A DNA stretch of 64,000 nucleotides. Origin: Saccharomyces paradoxus (Eukaryota > Ascomycota > Saccharomycetes > Saccharomycetales > Saccharomycetaceae). Below the pieces are notes generated by a model. That model did no database searches, was not told the DNA's origin, and saw nothing but the letters and a program-made list of their open reading frames with translations. Shown here piece after piece: positions 51,010-62,500 of this stretch (within the stretch, counting starts at the first letter, position 1; each line of letters opens with the position of its first letter). The position numbers and the translations under genes are program-made. The stretch spans positions 620,001-684,000 of the forward strand of contig NC_047496.1 of the NCBI RefSeq assembly GCF_002079055.1, given 5' to 3'.

Positions 51010-51729
51010 TTATGTCAGACTAGTCTCGTTGAAATTTATCAGTTTGATATATTTAGTTTCTGGATTTGAGGAGCCCTTAGTTACTGTTATTATATTTGCC
51101 CTAAGTAATAGCCTGTATATTGGCATCGTCTTAGATGAAAAGTCTCGTAATGTCAGACTCAAATCATGCTCGATCAGTCTTTTTAATAACAATGTGACTT
51201 CGCTTGTTAGATTATCTATTGGCTGATCATTATCATCCAAATTTGGCACTAAATAACTCTTGAGAAAGTCCTCCAGTAAGTTCCAAAGCTCCTTATTTCT
51301 GGCTTTTCGTGTTCTCACATGGGCTCGGTCTTGTTTCGTATCATCTATAATGCACACTTGACGCTGCAGTTTTCGTAGCAGTTCTTTCAAGTCACTATTA
51401 ATATTGTTCTGCAACGACAACATCGCCTTTTTATCAACAGATTGATCGTCCATTACCGAGAGCCATTCACTGGAACTTTGCGCTCTCAAAGACAAAAAAT
51501 TCGAGCTTAAGCTGAAACTGATAGGATCAGCTCTCTCTGACAAGAACATGGGTTTTCTTAATAACTCTGCGAAGATCTCAAAATCAAGCGGTTTCCCCTC
51601 TGTATCCAGAGATTTTTTCGTGATCTCATCGATGGCACTTCGAGCTTGCTTCAAGAAATATCGTTTGTTTCCAATTTGGTTCTCCAAGTTCTTTATGTAT
51701 ACATCCAGGATATCCTTCTCGGTGTCCAT
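51010..51729 (-). CDS. MCM22: Mcm22, CCAN/Ctf3-complex kinetochore subunit (CENP-K homolog)
   Basis: Mcm22 joins Ctf3 and Mcm16 in the inner kinetochore (CENP-H/I/K counterpart). The 239 residues match S. cerevisiae. The protein is highly helical, with a coiled coil at about residues 1-40 and another in the middle near LQNNINSDLKELLRKLQRQV. No catalytic motif is present. The family diverges fast, so the call rests mainly on length and synteny between SGM1 and TIM8. Confidence 0.92.
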   Translation of the reverse strand: MDTEKDILDVYIKNLENQIGNKRYFLKQARSAIDEITKKSLDTEGKPLDFEIFAELLRKPMFLSERADPISFSLSSNFLSLRAQSSSEWLSVMDDQSVDKKAMLSLQNNINSDLKELLRKLQRQVCIIDDTKQDRAHVRTRKARNKELWNLLEDFLKSYLVPNLDDNDQPIDNLTSEVTLLLKRLIEHDLSLTLRDFSSKTMPIYRLLLRANIITVTKGSSNPETKYIKLINFNETSLT

Positions 51730-51924
51730 GTTTCTTTAGTGGTATTTTTCTACCGTTTGCTTTTATCCCTCTTTGTCGTCATTTGCGTATTGTTTGTTCC
51801 ACTGCACATCAAAGCGAACCGGTTAATTACCAATTAAACGTAAAAAGAGGTGGAAGCATCCATCTTAAAGAAAGTTTGCAGAAAGAAGAGGCAAAAAGAA
51901 AAACAAATCCGCAAGCAACAAAGA

Positions 51925-52188
51925 ATGTCTTCCCTATCAACATCTGATCTGGCCTCTCTTGATGACACTTCCAAAAGGGAAATTGCCACTTTCTTGGAGG
52001 GTGAGAACTCCAAACAAAAAGTTCAAATGTCAATCCATCAATTTACTAATATATGCTTTAAAAAATGCGTTGAGTCTGTCAACGATCCTAATTTAAGTTC
52101 ACAAGAAGAGCAATGTTTGTCTAACTGTGTGAATCGGTTTTTGGATACTAATATCAGGATCGTGAATGGGCTACAAAACACCCGTTAA
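51925..52188 (+). CDS. TIM8: Tim8, small Tim chaperone of the mitochondrial intermembrane space
   Basis: Tim8 forms a hexamer with Tim13 that escorts hydrophobic precursors, notably Tim23, across the intermembrane space. The ATG at 51925 (MSSLSTSDLA) gives 87 residues. The twin CX3C motif is clear: CFKKC...CLSNC, which forms two disulfides. The in-frame stretch back to GTG at 51850 is basic and not used. It is divergent from MCM22 with a 195-base shared promoter. Confidence 0.97.
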   Translation: MSSLSTSDLASLDDTSKREIATFLEGENSKQKVQMSIHQFTNICFKKCVESVNDPNLSSQEEQCLSNCVNRFLDTNIRIVNGLQNTR

Positions 52189-52382
52189 TATGAAACCGTT
52201 TTATCTTTCCGAGTCATTGTTTTCTTTGTCGTAATATATCTGTAAATATGCAAACAAATATATTAATATATGCCCAACGTTTCTTTATAAGAGGAATTCT
52301 CCCGCATAAAGGGCTAATATCCCTTTTCTGTCCATATACGCCTATTTATATATACATATATATACGTGACTGCGTGTGTTCC

Positions 52383-53648
52383 CTACGAAAACTCAAAGAG
52401 CAACTGAAAACGCGGTTGCTTAGATAATGTCGATAACTGATCTTCCATACCGCAGTCGCAATCCAGTAACCTTTTTATTGTTTCCTTACACTGTTCTAGT
52501 ACTGATTCGTTCAACGCATCCTCTTGCGAACACTTATCGTATGTAACTAAAATTAGTGATAAAATGTCGAACTTATGAGCCACTATTCTTTCATTTGGGC
52601 AAATATTTATGAGAGTGCCTATCACTGAAAGAGTTTTTGAAACTAGTTTTGGAAAAGTTGAGTAAAAAGGATTTCGTACTATATACTCACCTAAAACAAA
52701 TATCAGCCTTTGTAGATGTACAACAGACCCTTCTTTTTGAAGTTTGAGTATGTTCGTTGCGGTTTCCAATGCGTATAGCGTCAAGTTTTCGTAGGTAACA
52801 CTAGCCCTGGGAATTATGCTTTGCAAAAGGATCTCTGACATGAACTTTTCTAGATGATATTGGTACCTAGTGTAATCGTCGAAAAATTCTACTCTATATA
52901 ACGAATGTATTGTTGGAAAAACGATCCGCCATATCGCTATTGTTTCATCAGCATTGTATGAAGGAGGAAGAAAATAGCACATATTGATTAGCGTCTTTTC
53001 GAACAGTGGAAATAGACCGGTATTAGAGAATTGTATCCATTTTGAGTCATTGATCTCGTTCATAAAGGTATGATTTAGGAGCGTTTGCAGCAAGAGGACC
53101 CCCCGAAGTTTGATTTTTCTTATATCAGTGGTGTCATCTAGTATGTTGAGAATTCCTGGAATAATCCAAGAAAGATTGGTAGATATGTCTTTTCTCTTCA
53201 AATGTAACAAAATTACGTAGAATAATGGAATGCTTTTCAAGCCACCCTGACTTACCCACGTTTGTATGAAGTTATCTTCTTTCAAAGACATTCCAAGTGT
53301 GGGTTTTAGACCAAGATTATGTTGCTCTTTGAGCTCTGAGTGGCTTTTGCCTTTTAGAAGTAGTGGTTGTAACGTAGAAATAAGGGCCCCCATAATCTCA
53401 TCGTGCCTACTTTTGCTACGCTGGAAGTACTGGTCTATAGTCTCCAAAACATCTTTATTGATTTGTATGTCTAATCCTGGAGATATGGAGCGGTATGATA
53501 AAGATTCGATAAGTTTGATCTCATCGGCTACCGTAATTGCGCACGCACCATTTGCCTTCTCTCGTAATTTGAAACACAAATCTGGAAGCCTTGTGGGAGT
53601 GAAACATGAATCATTTAATTCATCGATGATATCGCTTATGACTGTCAT
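52383..53648 (-). CDS. TTI2: Tti2, subunit of the Tel2-Tti1-Tti2 (ASTRA) complex
   Basis: Tti2 works with Tel2 and Tti1 as a co-chaperone that stabilises PIKK kinases such as Tra1, Mec1 and Tor. The 421 residues match S. cerevisiae. The sequence is helical throughout and fits an alpha-solenoid. No short motif identifies it, so the call rests on length and position between TIM8 and MET5. Confidence 0.92.
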   Translation of the reverse strand: MTVISDIIDELNDSCFTPTRLPDLCFKLREKANGACAITVADEIKLIESLSYRSISPGLDIQINKDVLETIDQYFQRSKSRHDEIMGALISTLQPLLLKGKSHSELKEQHNLGLKPTLGMSLKEDNFIQTWVSQGGLKSIPLFYVILLHLKRKDISTNLSWIIPGILNILDDTTDIRKIKLRGVLLLQTLLNHTFMNEINDSKWIQFSNTGLFPLFEKTLINMCYFLPPSYNADETIAIWRIVFPTIHSLYRVEFFDDYTRYQYHLEKFMSEILLQSIIPRASVTYENLTLYALETATNILKLQKEGSVVHLQRLIFVLGEYIVRNPFYSTFPKLVSKTLSVIGTLINICPNERIVAHKFDILSLILVTYDKCSQEDALNESVLEQCKETIKRLLDCDCGMEDQLSTLSKQPRFQLLFEFS

Positions 53649-53901
53649 TTTCTTCTCAGTGTTTTGTCATATGATTTCATTATTAGTCTCGTTTTTATTC
53701 TTCGTAGTTTTCGTTATCACTTATTCTCATAAAAAAAACCAACATGCCGAAATGCTAACAATAATGAGTCTTAACTGTTAATATACAAGATTATACAAAT
53801 AAATATGTTTCTATAAAATAAAAAGTTATATTCAATGTGAAAAAAATAAATAAATGTAGGAAGGAAATCCAATATGTTTTCTACTACATTTCATGGCACC
53901 C

Positions 53902-56900
53902 TTAATAGGCATCTTCAGAAACATCTTCATGGAAGTATTTACCTTCTGTAGTTGGTTTGATGATGCCTACTCTTATACAGAAGTCACCAAAGTGTTCACC
54001 TTCTTCTCTCTCTAAAGCATACCTTTTAAATAATGGTTTGATGTAATCGACAATTTCCTCATCCTTCACATTGGCCTTATATAATTTGTTTAGCCTTTGG
54101 CCAAGGTAACCACCGCCAAGCATCAAGTTATAAGTGTGTGGAGCCTTACCGATAAGAGCTAATTCACCCAGCCATGGACGAGAACAACCGTTAGGACAAC
54201 CAGTCATTCTCATAATAATAGAATCGTGACGTAAACCATATTCTTCTAAACAATCTTCCAACTGAGTAATTATATCAGGTAAGAAACGTTCAGATTCGGC
54301 AAACGCTAAACCACATGTTGGTAAACCAACACAGGAAGATGAAGATAATCTCAACCCACTGAAGTCGGTGTTATCCAATTTATAGCTCTTTAAAATAGAT
54401 TTTATTCCAGCAACATGTTCATCGGTAATATTGGAGATGACCAAATGTTGATTACCGGTCAATCTGAAATGACCAGAATTAGTCTTAAGCATGTATTCAG
54501 CAATTTTTCTAATACCTGTCTTCTGAGGCAAATCTGGTGTATCCTCAACTCTACCATTTTCAATAAATGCGGTAAAGTGGTTCAACCCGGTTTCATCTTT
54601 AATCCATCCAAAGTAATCAATATTGGATTTAAATTCAAATGGTCTCTCAGGCTCGAATTTGTTACCCCAATATTCTTCCACTTTTTGTTTGAAGCCTTCA
54701 ACGCCCATGTCATCTACAGTATACTTTAAACGAGCATGCTTACGGTCTTTACGGTCACCGTGATCTCTTTGCACAATAACGACACCTTCAAGTGGCGGAA
54801 TAATGTCTTCAGTTTTAACAAAACCTAAGCATGACCCCAATCTTGGGTAAGTTTTTTTATTGTTATGAGTGGTACCCATACCACCACCAACAAAAACATT
54901 ATAACCCTCTACGATTTGAGTTTCTGGGTTAACTATAGCAACCAAACCGACGTCAATAGATAAGACATCAACATCGTTATATGGAGGAACGGCGATGTTG
55001 AATTTGAACTTTCTTGGCAGGTAAGTTGGACCGTAGATTGGTTCAATATCGACTAAAGCGTTACCGCTGACTAATGTCTTCTTTTTTCTTGGACCATCTT
55101 TTCTATTTTCAAAGATAGATGGCCATGATGGATCATCGTCCTGTTCTTCTGGGCCTTCTAACCAAACTTCGTGATAGGCTGTAGTCTTTGGCAAGAAATG
55201 GTCAGAAATCAATTTCCCCATGTCAGCAATTTGTTGATGAACCTTCGCATTGGTTGGCAAAGCTGAAACCATGACATTTCTGTTTACATCACCTGCAGCA
55301 GCTAACGTATCCATAAGAACTGCATTCATTCCTCTCAATGTATGTTTCAAATTTTTCTTTAACACACCATGAATTTGGAAGGTTGCCCTTGTGGTTAATT
55401 TTAAAGTACCGTTACCTGAAGTATCAGATAAGTGATCGAGAGCAAGCCACTGTTGTGCAGTGGTTTTACCACCTGGTAGACGAGCTCTTGCCATGAACAT
55501 ATAGTATGGCTCTAAGCCTTGAGACTTGCGTATTTCTCTAATGTCACGGTCGTCTTGGGTATAAATACCGTGAAATTTCATTAATTGTTCATTAGCGTGA
55601 GTAACACCCCCTGAAGAGGTGTCTTTTAGGTTATCACTGATACTACCTCTCAAGAAATCAGACTCTCTCTTGATATCTTCATTTGTAACAGGCTTTGGCT
55701 CGTCTTCAACAGCAGCGCCTGAAACACCAAGAGCTTCCCATAATTTAGGTTCCCACTCAGAATAAGCAGTTTGGAAGCCATCGGCATCTTGATCGTCACC
55801 CAGTCCCAATGGAACTAAGGTCTTGGCACTTAATAATTCTAAGCGCTTGAATAGATCTTGTGAAGGTTTGTTAAAATAATGTTTATCTTCTTTACGTGGC
55901 CAATATTCAGAATCACCCAGACCAAAGACAGCAACATTCAAAGTAGCTAAATCCAAGTCGGTGTCATTCTTCAGAGCTTCCCAGAAAGACTTACCGTCCT
56001 GGGGGAATTCACCTTGTCCAGCGGTGGAAGTGATGAAAACCACGTTCTCTTCACCAGGTAATTCTTCCAAAATTATGTCATCCATGGATAGTACAGTAGC
56101 TTTTAAACCTCTTGCGGATGCTCTAGCGCCTAGTCTCTTTGCCAAGTTGGCAGCATTTCCACCATCTGAAGCATAATAGACGTGCAAAGGTGGCCCAGAC
56201 AAACCCTCTAATAACTGATCGAAGGCAGCCTTACTTCTTTTTTCCTGTTTCCTTGTCAACGCATCACCAGCAGATTGCTTTAAATTTCTTGATAAATATG
56301 GATCTTTTCTGGTTAATAGGGTAAGCTTATTCTCACGGTCTAAGAAGTCCTGCAATTGTTTCCTGATAACCGAGGAATCTAAACTAAATGCCTCCTTGCC
56401 CATTGATGGATCGTCATAAATTGGATTAAACCTATACAATGGCCAGTAACCAGATTCAACGGCGTTTTTGGTTTCCTTTAGAACTTCTAATGGAGTATCA
56501 TTTTCTGAACTATATGGCAAATAAGCTAAGACGATAGAAGGACCATTATACTTAGAAGCCTCTATAATCGCAGTCAATAGTTGGGTGTAGGAAGCATAGA
56601 CTGCTACAGAGGCAACGTAGGCACTGTAATAGTTCATGGCGTACAAACCGACATCTTTCTTTCTGTCCTGGTTCTGCTTTCTGTGGTCGTATGGTTCTGA
56701 ATCAATTAGTAGAACATTAATGTTTTTACGGGAGGATAAAACCTGTTGAATACCTGAATGGCCCAAATCATAAGACCAAGCATCGGAACCAATTAGCCAG
56801 CTTGATTTGAAAATAAAAGAATCGCTTGTTGGAGCTATCTTCAAGAATCTTAAGGCAGTAGAGGAATCTTGATTAGATTGTAACAACTGAAATATTTCCA

Positions 56901-58230
56901 AACCCGTCTCATTGGCTTCTTGTAATTGAACTTCGTCAAGATCATGGCCATTGAATGACAACCATTTGGATAATAGTTGAACGATTTTGTTTGCATCCTC
57001 GGACAAGTAAAGACTTGGATCAAGAGAGGATTTTGCTAAATTGATCAACTCTTCACGTTGGGCTTCTTGTTTCAAAAAGCGTCCAAAACCAAATTCCGGA
57101 TTACTTGGTTCAATTGTTTCACTGGAAAATTGATTCAAAATTTGTAAGTTTGAGGAGAATAATTGTTTGAGCACTTTGACGTAGGCATCTTCTAAATTCA
57201 CAACTTTCTTGACGGAAGAAATCAGCTGAGTAACTTCAGCTTGTTCTTCAGCCTTGTCATTGGGTTTACCTAAAAACAGATTAGTATCTGGTTCCTTTTT
57301 GTTAATATTTGATATAACGGTGTTAATAACGTTTTGATAATCATCTACAGTACCAATATTAGTCAATACCACCTGCTCGATGTTTCTAGACACCAATTCA
57401 TTAAAGTTACTGAAGAAGTCTAAAAGAAATGGTTGAAATTCGTTTGATTGTGATTTCTTAGAGACACCTTGCAAAACAGCAATTTTGGTTACAGAGGATG
57501 GCAGTATTTCTAAGAAGTTGGAAAAATTCCATGGTCTGTATACTTTGATTTTGACCAAGCCTGCGTTTGAAGGTAATACACTACTGAATTCCGCGTCATA
57601 TGGTGACAAGTTAACAATGACAGTAGTAGTGGAATCTTCACCTTCGACTAGTTCGAAATTTGTCAATGAATCAGTAGCCTCTAGCAATGCAACTTTAGTT
57701 TCCTCGCTACCAATTTCCAAAGTTGGAACATCGATATCTTGTTCGATAGCCGTACTCCTGCCAATTTTCTCCAAATTAAGAAAGTGGAAAACAGGAGTCA
57801 GAGAACTTGTAGCAATCTTGTAAGAAGAGTCCGCGTTTGAAATTGCAGTTTGCAAGTCAGAAGATATTAAGATGGGGAAAGAAAGATCTTTTAACGCAGG
57901 AATCACGGAATAATCTTGCAAATTCAAATCCACTGTGATCACCAATGGTAGTTTGTCAGGAAGAGAATATAAATGGTGGATGGATTTAACCAAAGTAGTT
58001 TCGTCTGTAAAAATAGTAGTTAAAATGTCCTTAGAAAGCTGATCCTTGATGGTGTTCAACGGATCCTGGTTATTTAGTAGATGAGTAGCATCTGTGGCGG
58101 CAGATTCTAGGCCTTTGAAGGATGAATGACTATTTTTTGTGCTAGTAGTGTAAAACACTTTATTTTGGGAAGCACTCGAGCAATATTGCGCCAACAATTG
58201 TGGGAGCGTCAAGAGGTCAGAAGCAGTCAT
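53902..58230 (-). CDS. MET5: Met5 (Ecm17), beta subunit of assimilatory sulfite reductase
   Basis: Met5, with the flavoprotein Met10, reduces sulfite to sulfide for cysteine and methionine synthesis. The ATG at 58230 (MTASDLL) gives 1442 residues, as in S. cerevisiae; the 41 in-frame codons upstream start with TTG and contain no ATG. The N-terminal half resembles pyruvate-ferredoxin oxidoreductase pieces. A flavodoxin-like domain near 675-830 includes VYYASDGGNAANLA and STAGQGEFPQDG. The C-terminal hemoprotein has the siroheme/4Fe-4S cysteines C1300-x5-C1306 and C1345-x3-C1349. Its promoter has CACGTG at 58524 and 58553 and TGACTC at 58434. Confidence 0.98.
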   Translation of the reverse strand: MTASDLLTLPQLLAQYCSSASQNKVFYTTSTKNSHSSFKGLESAATDATHLLNNQDPLNTIKDQLSKDILTTIFTDETTLVKSIHHLYSLPDKLPLVITVDLNLQDYSVIPALKDLSFPILISSDLQTAISNADSSYKIATSSLTPVFHFLNLEKIGRSTAIEQDIDVPTLEIGSEETKVALLEATDSLTNFELVEGEDSTTTVIVNLSPYDAEFSSVLPSNAGLVKIKVYRPWNFSNFLEILPSSVTKIAVLQGVSKKSQSNEFQPFLLDFFSNFNELVSRNIEQVVLTNIGTVDDYQNVINTVISNINKKEPDTNLFLGKPNDKAEEQAEVTQLISSVKKVVNLEDAYVKVLKQLFSSNLQILNQFSSETIEPSNPEFGFGRFLKQEAQREELINLAKSSLDPSLYLSEDANKIVQLLSKWLSFNGHDLDEVQLQEANETGLEIFQLLQSNQDSSTALRFLKIAPTSDSFIFKSSWLIGSDAWSYDLGHSGIQQVLSSRKNINVLLIDSEPYDHRKQNQDRKKDVGLYAMNYYSAYVASVAVYASYTQLLTAIIEASKYNGPSIVLAYLPYSSENDTPLEVLKETKNAVESGYWPLYRFNPIYDDPSMGKEAFSLDSSVIRKQLQDFLDRENKLTLLTRKDPYLSRNLKQSAGDALTRKQEKRSKAAFDQLLEGLSGPPLHVYYASDGGNAANLAKRLGARASARGLKATVLSMDDIILEELPGEENVVFITSTAGQGEFPQDGKSFWEALKNDTDLDLATLNVAVFGLGDSEYWPRKEDKHYFNKPSQDLFKRLELLSAKTLVPLGLGDDQDADGFQTAYSEWEPKLWEALGVSGAAVEDEPKPVTNEDIKRESDFLRGSISDNLKDTSSGGVTHANEQLMKFHGIYTQDDRDIREIRKSQGLEPYYMFMARARLPGGKTTAQQWLALDHLSDTSGNGTLKLTTRATFQIHGVLKKNLKHTLRGMNAVLMDTLAAAGDVNRNVMVSALPTNAKVHQQIADMGKLISDHFLPKTTAYHEVWLEGPEEQDDDPSWPSIFENRKDGPRKKKTLVSGNALVDIEPIYGPTYLPRKFKFNIAVPPYNDVDVLSIDVGLVAIVNPETQIVEGYNVFVGGGMGTTHNNKKTYPRLGSCLGFVKTEDIIPPLEGVVIVQRDHGDRKDRKHARLKYTVDDMGVEGFKQKVEEYWGNKFEPERPFEFKSNIDYFGWIKDETGLNHFTAFIENGRVEDTPDLPQKTGIRKIAEYMLKTNSGHFRLTGNQHLVISNITDEHVAGIKSILKSYKLDNTDFSGLRLSSSSCVGLPTCGLAFAESERFLPDIITQLEDCLEEYGLRHDSIIMRMTGCPNGCSRPWLGELALIGKAPHTYNLMLGGGYLGQRLNKLYKANVKDEEIVDYIKPLFKRYALEREEGEHFGDFCIRVGIIKPTTEGKYFHEDVSEDAY

Positions 58231-59535
58231 TCGCCAATCTTTCGTTTTTCTCTGGTTCCCGTTCCTTACTATTACTGTACTATTGAACAAGAGATATAGA
58301 TAACAGAACGACCGAAAAAAATTGACAAACAAAAGAACCTTTTTACTTCCCAATTTTATTTCACATTAAAAACTACCATCTTCCAACACTTTATATAACT
58401 GCTTGCAGCGGCCAGTAGTTCGTCGCATCTCCATGACTCGAATTTTCAACGTCTCTTAGCTGTTAAATCATTCTCCCTTCTGTGTGGTGGTAATTGTGGC
58501 ATTATGGGTTAAGAGATAATCCGCACGTGATGGAATTCATTTAATGAAATATCACGTGGACAGGATGTTCATTACCCGGACTTCAAATATGCATGTATTT
58601 TACCACCACCTGTATTATAGTGCTCAGCAAAGTTAGTTCTTAAAAATGACATAGATGGTGGAACATATCAATTGTATGAAAAAAGAAGAATTGTAGGAAA
58701 ATAGCTTTATGTGCGAATTCAATGCCTTTTTATTGCTAGACACTCAAACATGTGTGATTTATATTGCGGGATGGTATGAGTTTTTTTCGTTTTTAGTGAT
58801 AGTAATACTTATTACTTACTTTTGGCGGCTAATAAGGCATCTGTTAAGATAGCTAAACGTGAAATTCCATATGTGACTTGAAAAAGCTCCAAAAGCGTGA
58901 AATGAAGGATAGGATTTGCAGGCATGTTAAATATTTAGAAACTAATTTTGGCTTTATAGTGAAGCAAGATATTTTATTTAATATTAGTTTTCAATTGATA
59001 GTTTTTTGAGAAATACTAGATTGGGTTATTAAAAGAAAAAAAGAAAAAGGAAAATAAACAAAAATGGATCAAATTTCTTAGTTCAATAATAGGAATGTTC
59101 GGCTGCCTGGCCGTATCTTGTGCTCCCCACATATCCCGTGAAAAGGTGGCCAACAAACCTGAGTGAATAGAAGAAGAGTACTAAATTCATTTATTTTCTG
59201 TTCAAGAACAAGAACTTTTAACCTTAAAGATCCCTTACGTTGGGTAGGTCGAATCTGACCCATTGGCTAATTGGTAGGCAGGAACTCTTGTGTTAGCAAA
59301 TTACTAATCCTCGTTGCTATTTTAAATTCCACATCTTCTGCGGTAATCATGAAATTAAATCATTGTGTACGGATGACTTACTTTCTCTCGAAAATAGATC
59401 ACGTGACTGTGGATCACTACCAATGCTAATCATCATTGTTTTAAAGATAGTAAGTGACAGTGAACAGTCAACAACCTCTCTACCTACTTTGTAAGCAGAG
59501 AAATAATTTAGCGTTGACGAGTGACATTTTTAAAG
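58231..59535. promoter_or_regulatory. Divergent MET5-IML1 regulatory region
   Basis: This 1.3-kb gap has no convincing gene. On the MET5 side are TGACTC (58434-58439, Gcn4-like) and CACGTG at 58524-58529 and 58553-58558 (Cbf1-type). On the IML1 side CACGTG at 59400-59405 is followed one base later by CTGTGG at 59407-59412, the core of the Met31/Met32 site. The middle, 58600-59350, is AT-rich with no feature that I can name. Confidence 0.6.
59400..59412 (+). promoter_or_regulatory. Composite Cbf1 and Met31/32-like site upstream of IML1
   Basis: TCACGTGA (59399-59406) is directly followed by CTGTGG, about 125 bases before the IML1 ATG. Cbf1 and Met31/32 recruit Met4 to sulfur genes through such cores. 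CACGTG alone is also bound by other bHLH factors. Confidence 0.5.
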
Positions 59536-62500
59536 ATGTTTGCTAGATTGCATGGAAAGAAACAAAGACCAATTTCTTCCATCAATTCACAAACTCCAAG
59601 GACTAGCAATACAACTCATGCAAACAGCATATCCTTATCATCGGGTAATTTGATAGTAGGTTCAAATAGAAATTTGAGAGAACCGAAAGAGCAATTTGGT
59701 TCTCAACAAAGGGCTTCCAATAGAAACCTAATTTTAGATAAGGAAAACGACAATAATATCAATAACAGTGGTGACAATAATTATGACAATAGGGAGCAGG
59801 TCCACCGCCATCACATTGCAGGACTGAAAATAAGGGCATACCAAGCGGAATTAGGCTATCATGAGTCCCGATTTTCAGAGAATCTAGTGATGCTAAATAT
59901 GATTGAATTCCCGGATATAAAACCTGGTGATTTGGTAGAATTAAAAACATATCATAAAAATCCATCTGCATCGAACGGAGATAAGAAAATTTATTTTATT
60001 GCAAAAGATTTTGACGAAGAGACCAAGAGAAGGGCAAAAACTTCTAATGTTTCGATACTTTCGGGTCAATTGCAATCTCTGTTAGATTTGCCTTCTAGGT
60101 CTAGGATATGGATAAAATTGAAACCCAACAAAGCCGACTTACAGGCTGATGTAGTAGAGTTCAATATCAAGGACTGCTTACTAAATAGAGGTGATATGTG
60201 GGTTTTGTCATCTAAGCTGGTAGATACATGTGTGTTTATGGAGCAAAGGTTAGCATTTTTAGACTCTATCAGAGGTACTATTAAGGGAATTTATCGAAAT
60301 GGTAAGAAAATTGTTTCTGGATATATTGGCGAACAAACAAGGATAATTTTTCGATCCGAATCTGCCAGGCTGATTTTTTTGATTCAGATTACTGATGAAA
60401 TGTGGAACTTCGAAGAAACTGGTGAACAGTTATTTCAAAAAATGGTTAATTCATTTTTCCCGAAGATCTTTAAGAAATGGAAAGATATAGACACTCACCA
60501 CACTATTACTATAGCTTTCGCTATATCAATGGACTTGTCTGATACCTCATTTAAGGACTTAACGCCTGGCGAATCTTTGAAAAATTCGAAAGATTATTTT
60601 AGGATAGTCGTAGATCAAGTCAGTATTATCCATTGGGTCGATATTATGGAAACATTAAGAGAAGAATTTATGGAAATTAGGAAGGATTTATTAAACAAGC
60701 AAACGGATAAAGGTTACAGTGTGGCTAATGGAAGATTTTCGCCTGTAATCAAGTCGAACTTTCTCGAATTGGTCAATTTTGCCACAACAATTTTAACCGA
60801 TCCTTTTAAGCAATTGGACCTTAGACACACTACAACGCACGTCATGATTATTTCGCCCGGATCAGGATTATTTGACGTTGATTATAGTTTACTGAGGCTA
60901 ACAGGAAAAAAACTGCTTTCTCTTGAAATGACAATGGATTTGATCTGTCTTTCAAAAGCTCCATTACACATCGTTCCACTTTTTAGGTACCGAGACTTCG
61001 AGAATAGACTTCACCATTGCGTACCGCTTTGGTTAAGTGTTTTCTTTTGGAATGATCATGCTAAAAAGAGTAACTCAGAATGGACTCCAAGATGTAAAAT
61101 TTATGATCTACAAATGATGGGGATTACGGAAAATGAACTTATTCAGGAAGTAGATGTTGAATATTTGCAGCTGAACAAGAAAATCAAGTCATTGTCTGAA
61201 TTTATGAATGATTACGACAAGAATGCCTTCGAGGTGAAAATTTTACCTGCTGGATCTAATACAAAACTACCTAATAAGCTAAATTCAAAGTTTGATACTG
61301 TATTTGAGGATGATGTTGTTGTGAGAGCCAAAAAGATCCCCGCAACAGCAACAACAACACACGGTAACACAAAATTTATATGGAGAGGTCCAAAAGTTGC
61401 CATTCCAGCTATAAAGGATGTTCAAAAACCAAATGTGATACCAGATCTATCAATAAAAACGATAGAAGCCTCTTTTTATGATGACTGTAATACTACAAAT
61501 GATAAAATTAGCACTCCTATCACTTCTAACAACGACAATCTCGAAATAAATGACTCATTGGTCTCTGTGAGATCTACTGATAACCAAAACACATCTTTAG
61601 CGCTGGATTCGCTTAAAGGACTAAGCAAAAGGAACTCATTGAAAGATTTTACTCAAAGAGTCATTACAAAATTCATTTCCAACATAGACACAAGTAAAAA
61701 TAAAGAAATAAAGGCAACGTTTGTTAGAGATGATGCAGATAACTCGCCTTTGGGCTCAAATACACCGTTACCATCTTCTGAAAGTAAGATAAGTAACATA
61801 AAATTACAACAAAAAGGCTTGGCAGATTACAGCGTTATCAGTAATGGTGGAAATTTGATAATCAAGAAAAACTTATCCATTTTTGGGCTCCCTGGTAAGG
61901 AAATTATAAGCGGATCACCCTCCTCATATTTAGGGTCATCACATACCAGAACATCCTCCAAATTTTCCAGTATGTCTGACAAGGCTGCATTCATTACGGA
62001 AGGGCAAAAATTAAAACCTGACGGCTCGAACACTCATACCTTTGTAAAGCAATTTAAACATCCTATAAATGAAACCTGGGTGGATATCAAAAGTCCATCA
62101 ATTCCGGTCAGTAACGAATTTGCCAACGAATTATTGCCTATACGTTGGAAAGATGTATGGCCAAAATATGTTGCCAAAAAATATAGTAAGTGGAGATCTT
62201 TTACAACCCCGGCAGAATTACCAATCACTATTTCTGACTTCCCATCTAAGGACGATTTTGAGAGGAACTTTATCTTTAGGAATCATTCGGTGACTTTAAA
62301 TACGGATCGGGAACAGTATAACCAAACATACAAAGACCTACTACGCGATATGATCTACATGCGATTGTTGACTGGCTTTCAAATCTGCGTGGGTCGACAA
62401 GTAGAAAAAATTGAACTCTCTAGGGAAAGTGGTGACAGTGAAACTGTGGTGAACAAGTATTTAGACTTCAGTCAAAATAGTACGTTCAAGCTTTATCTAA

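Noticed and set aside
58231-58353. Hydrophobic 41-codon in-frame extension of MET5
   Set aside because: It begins at TTG and has no ATG; Met5 is a soluble cytosolic enzyme and 1442 residues from 58230 is the known length.
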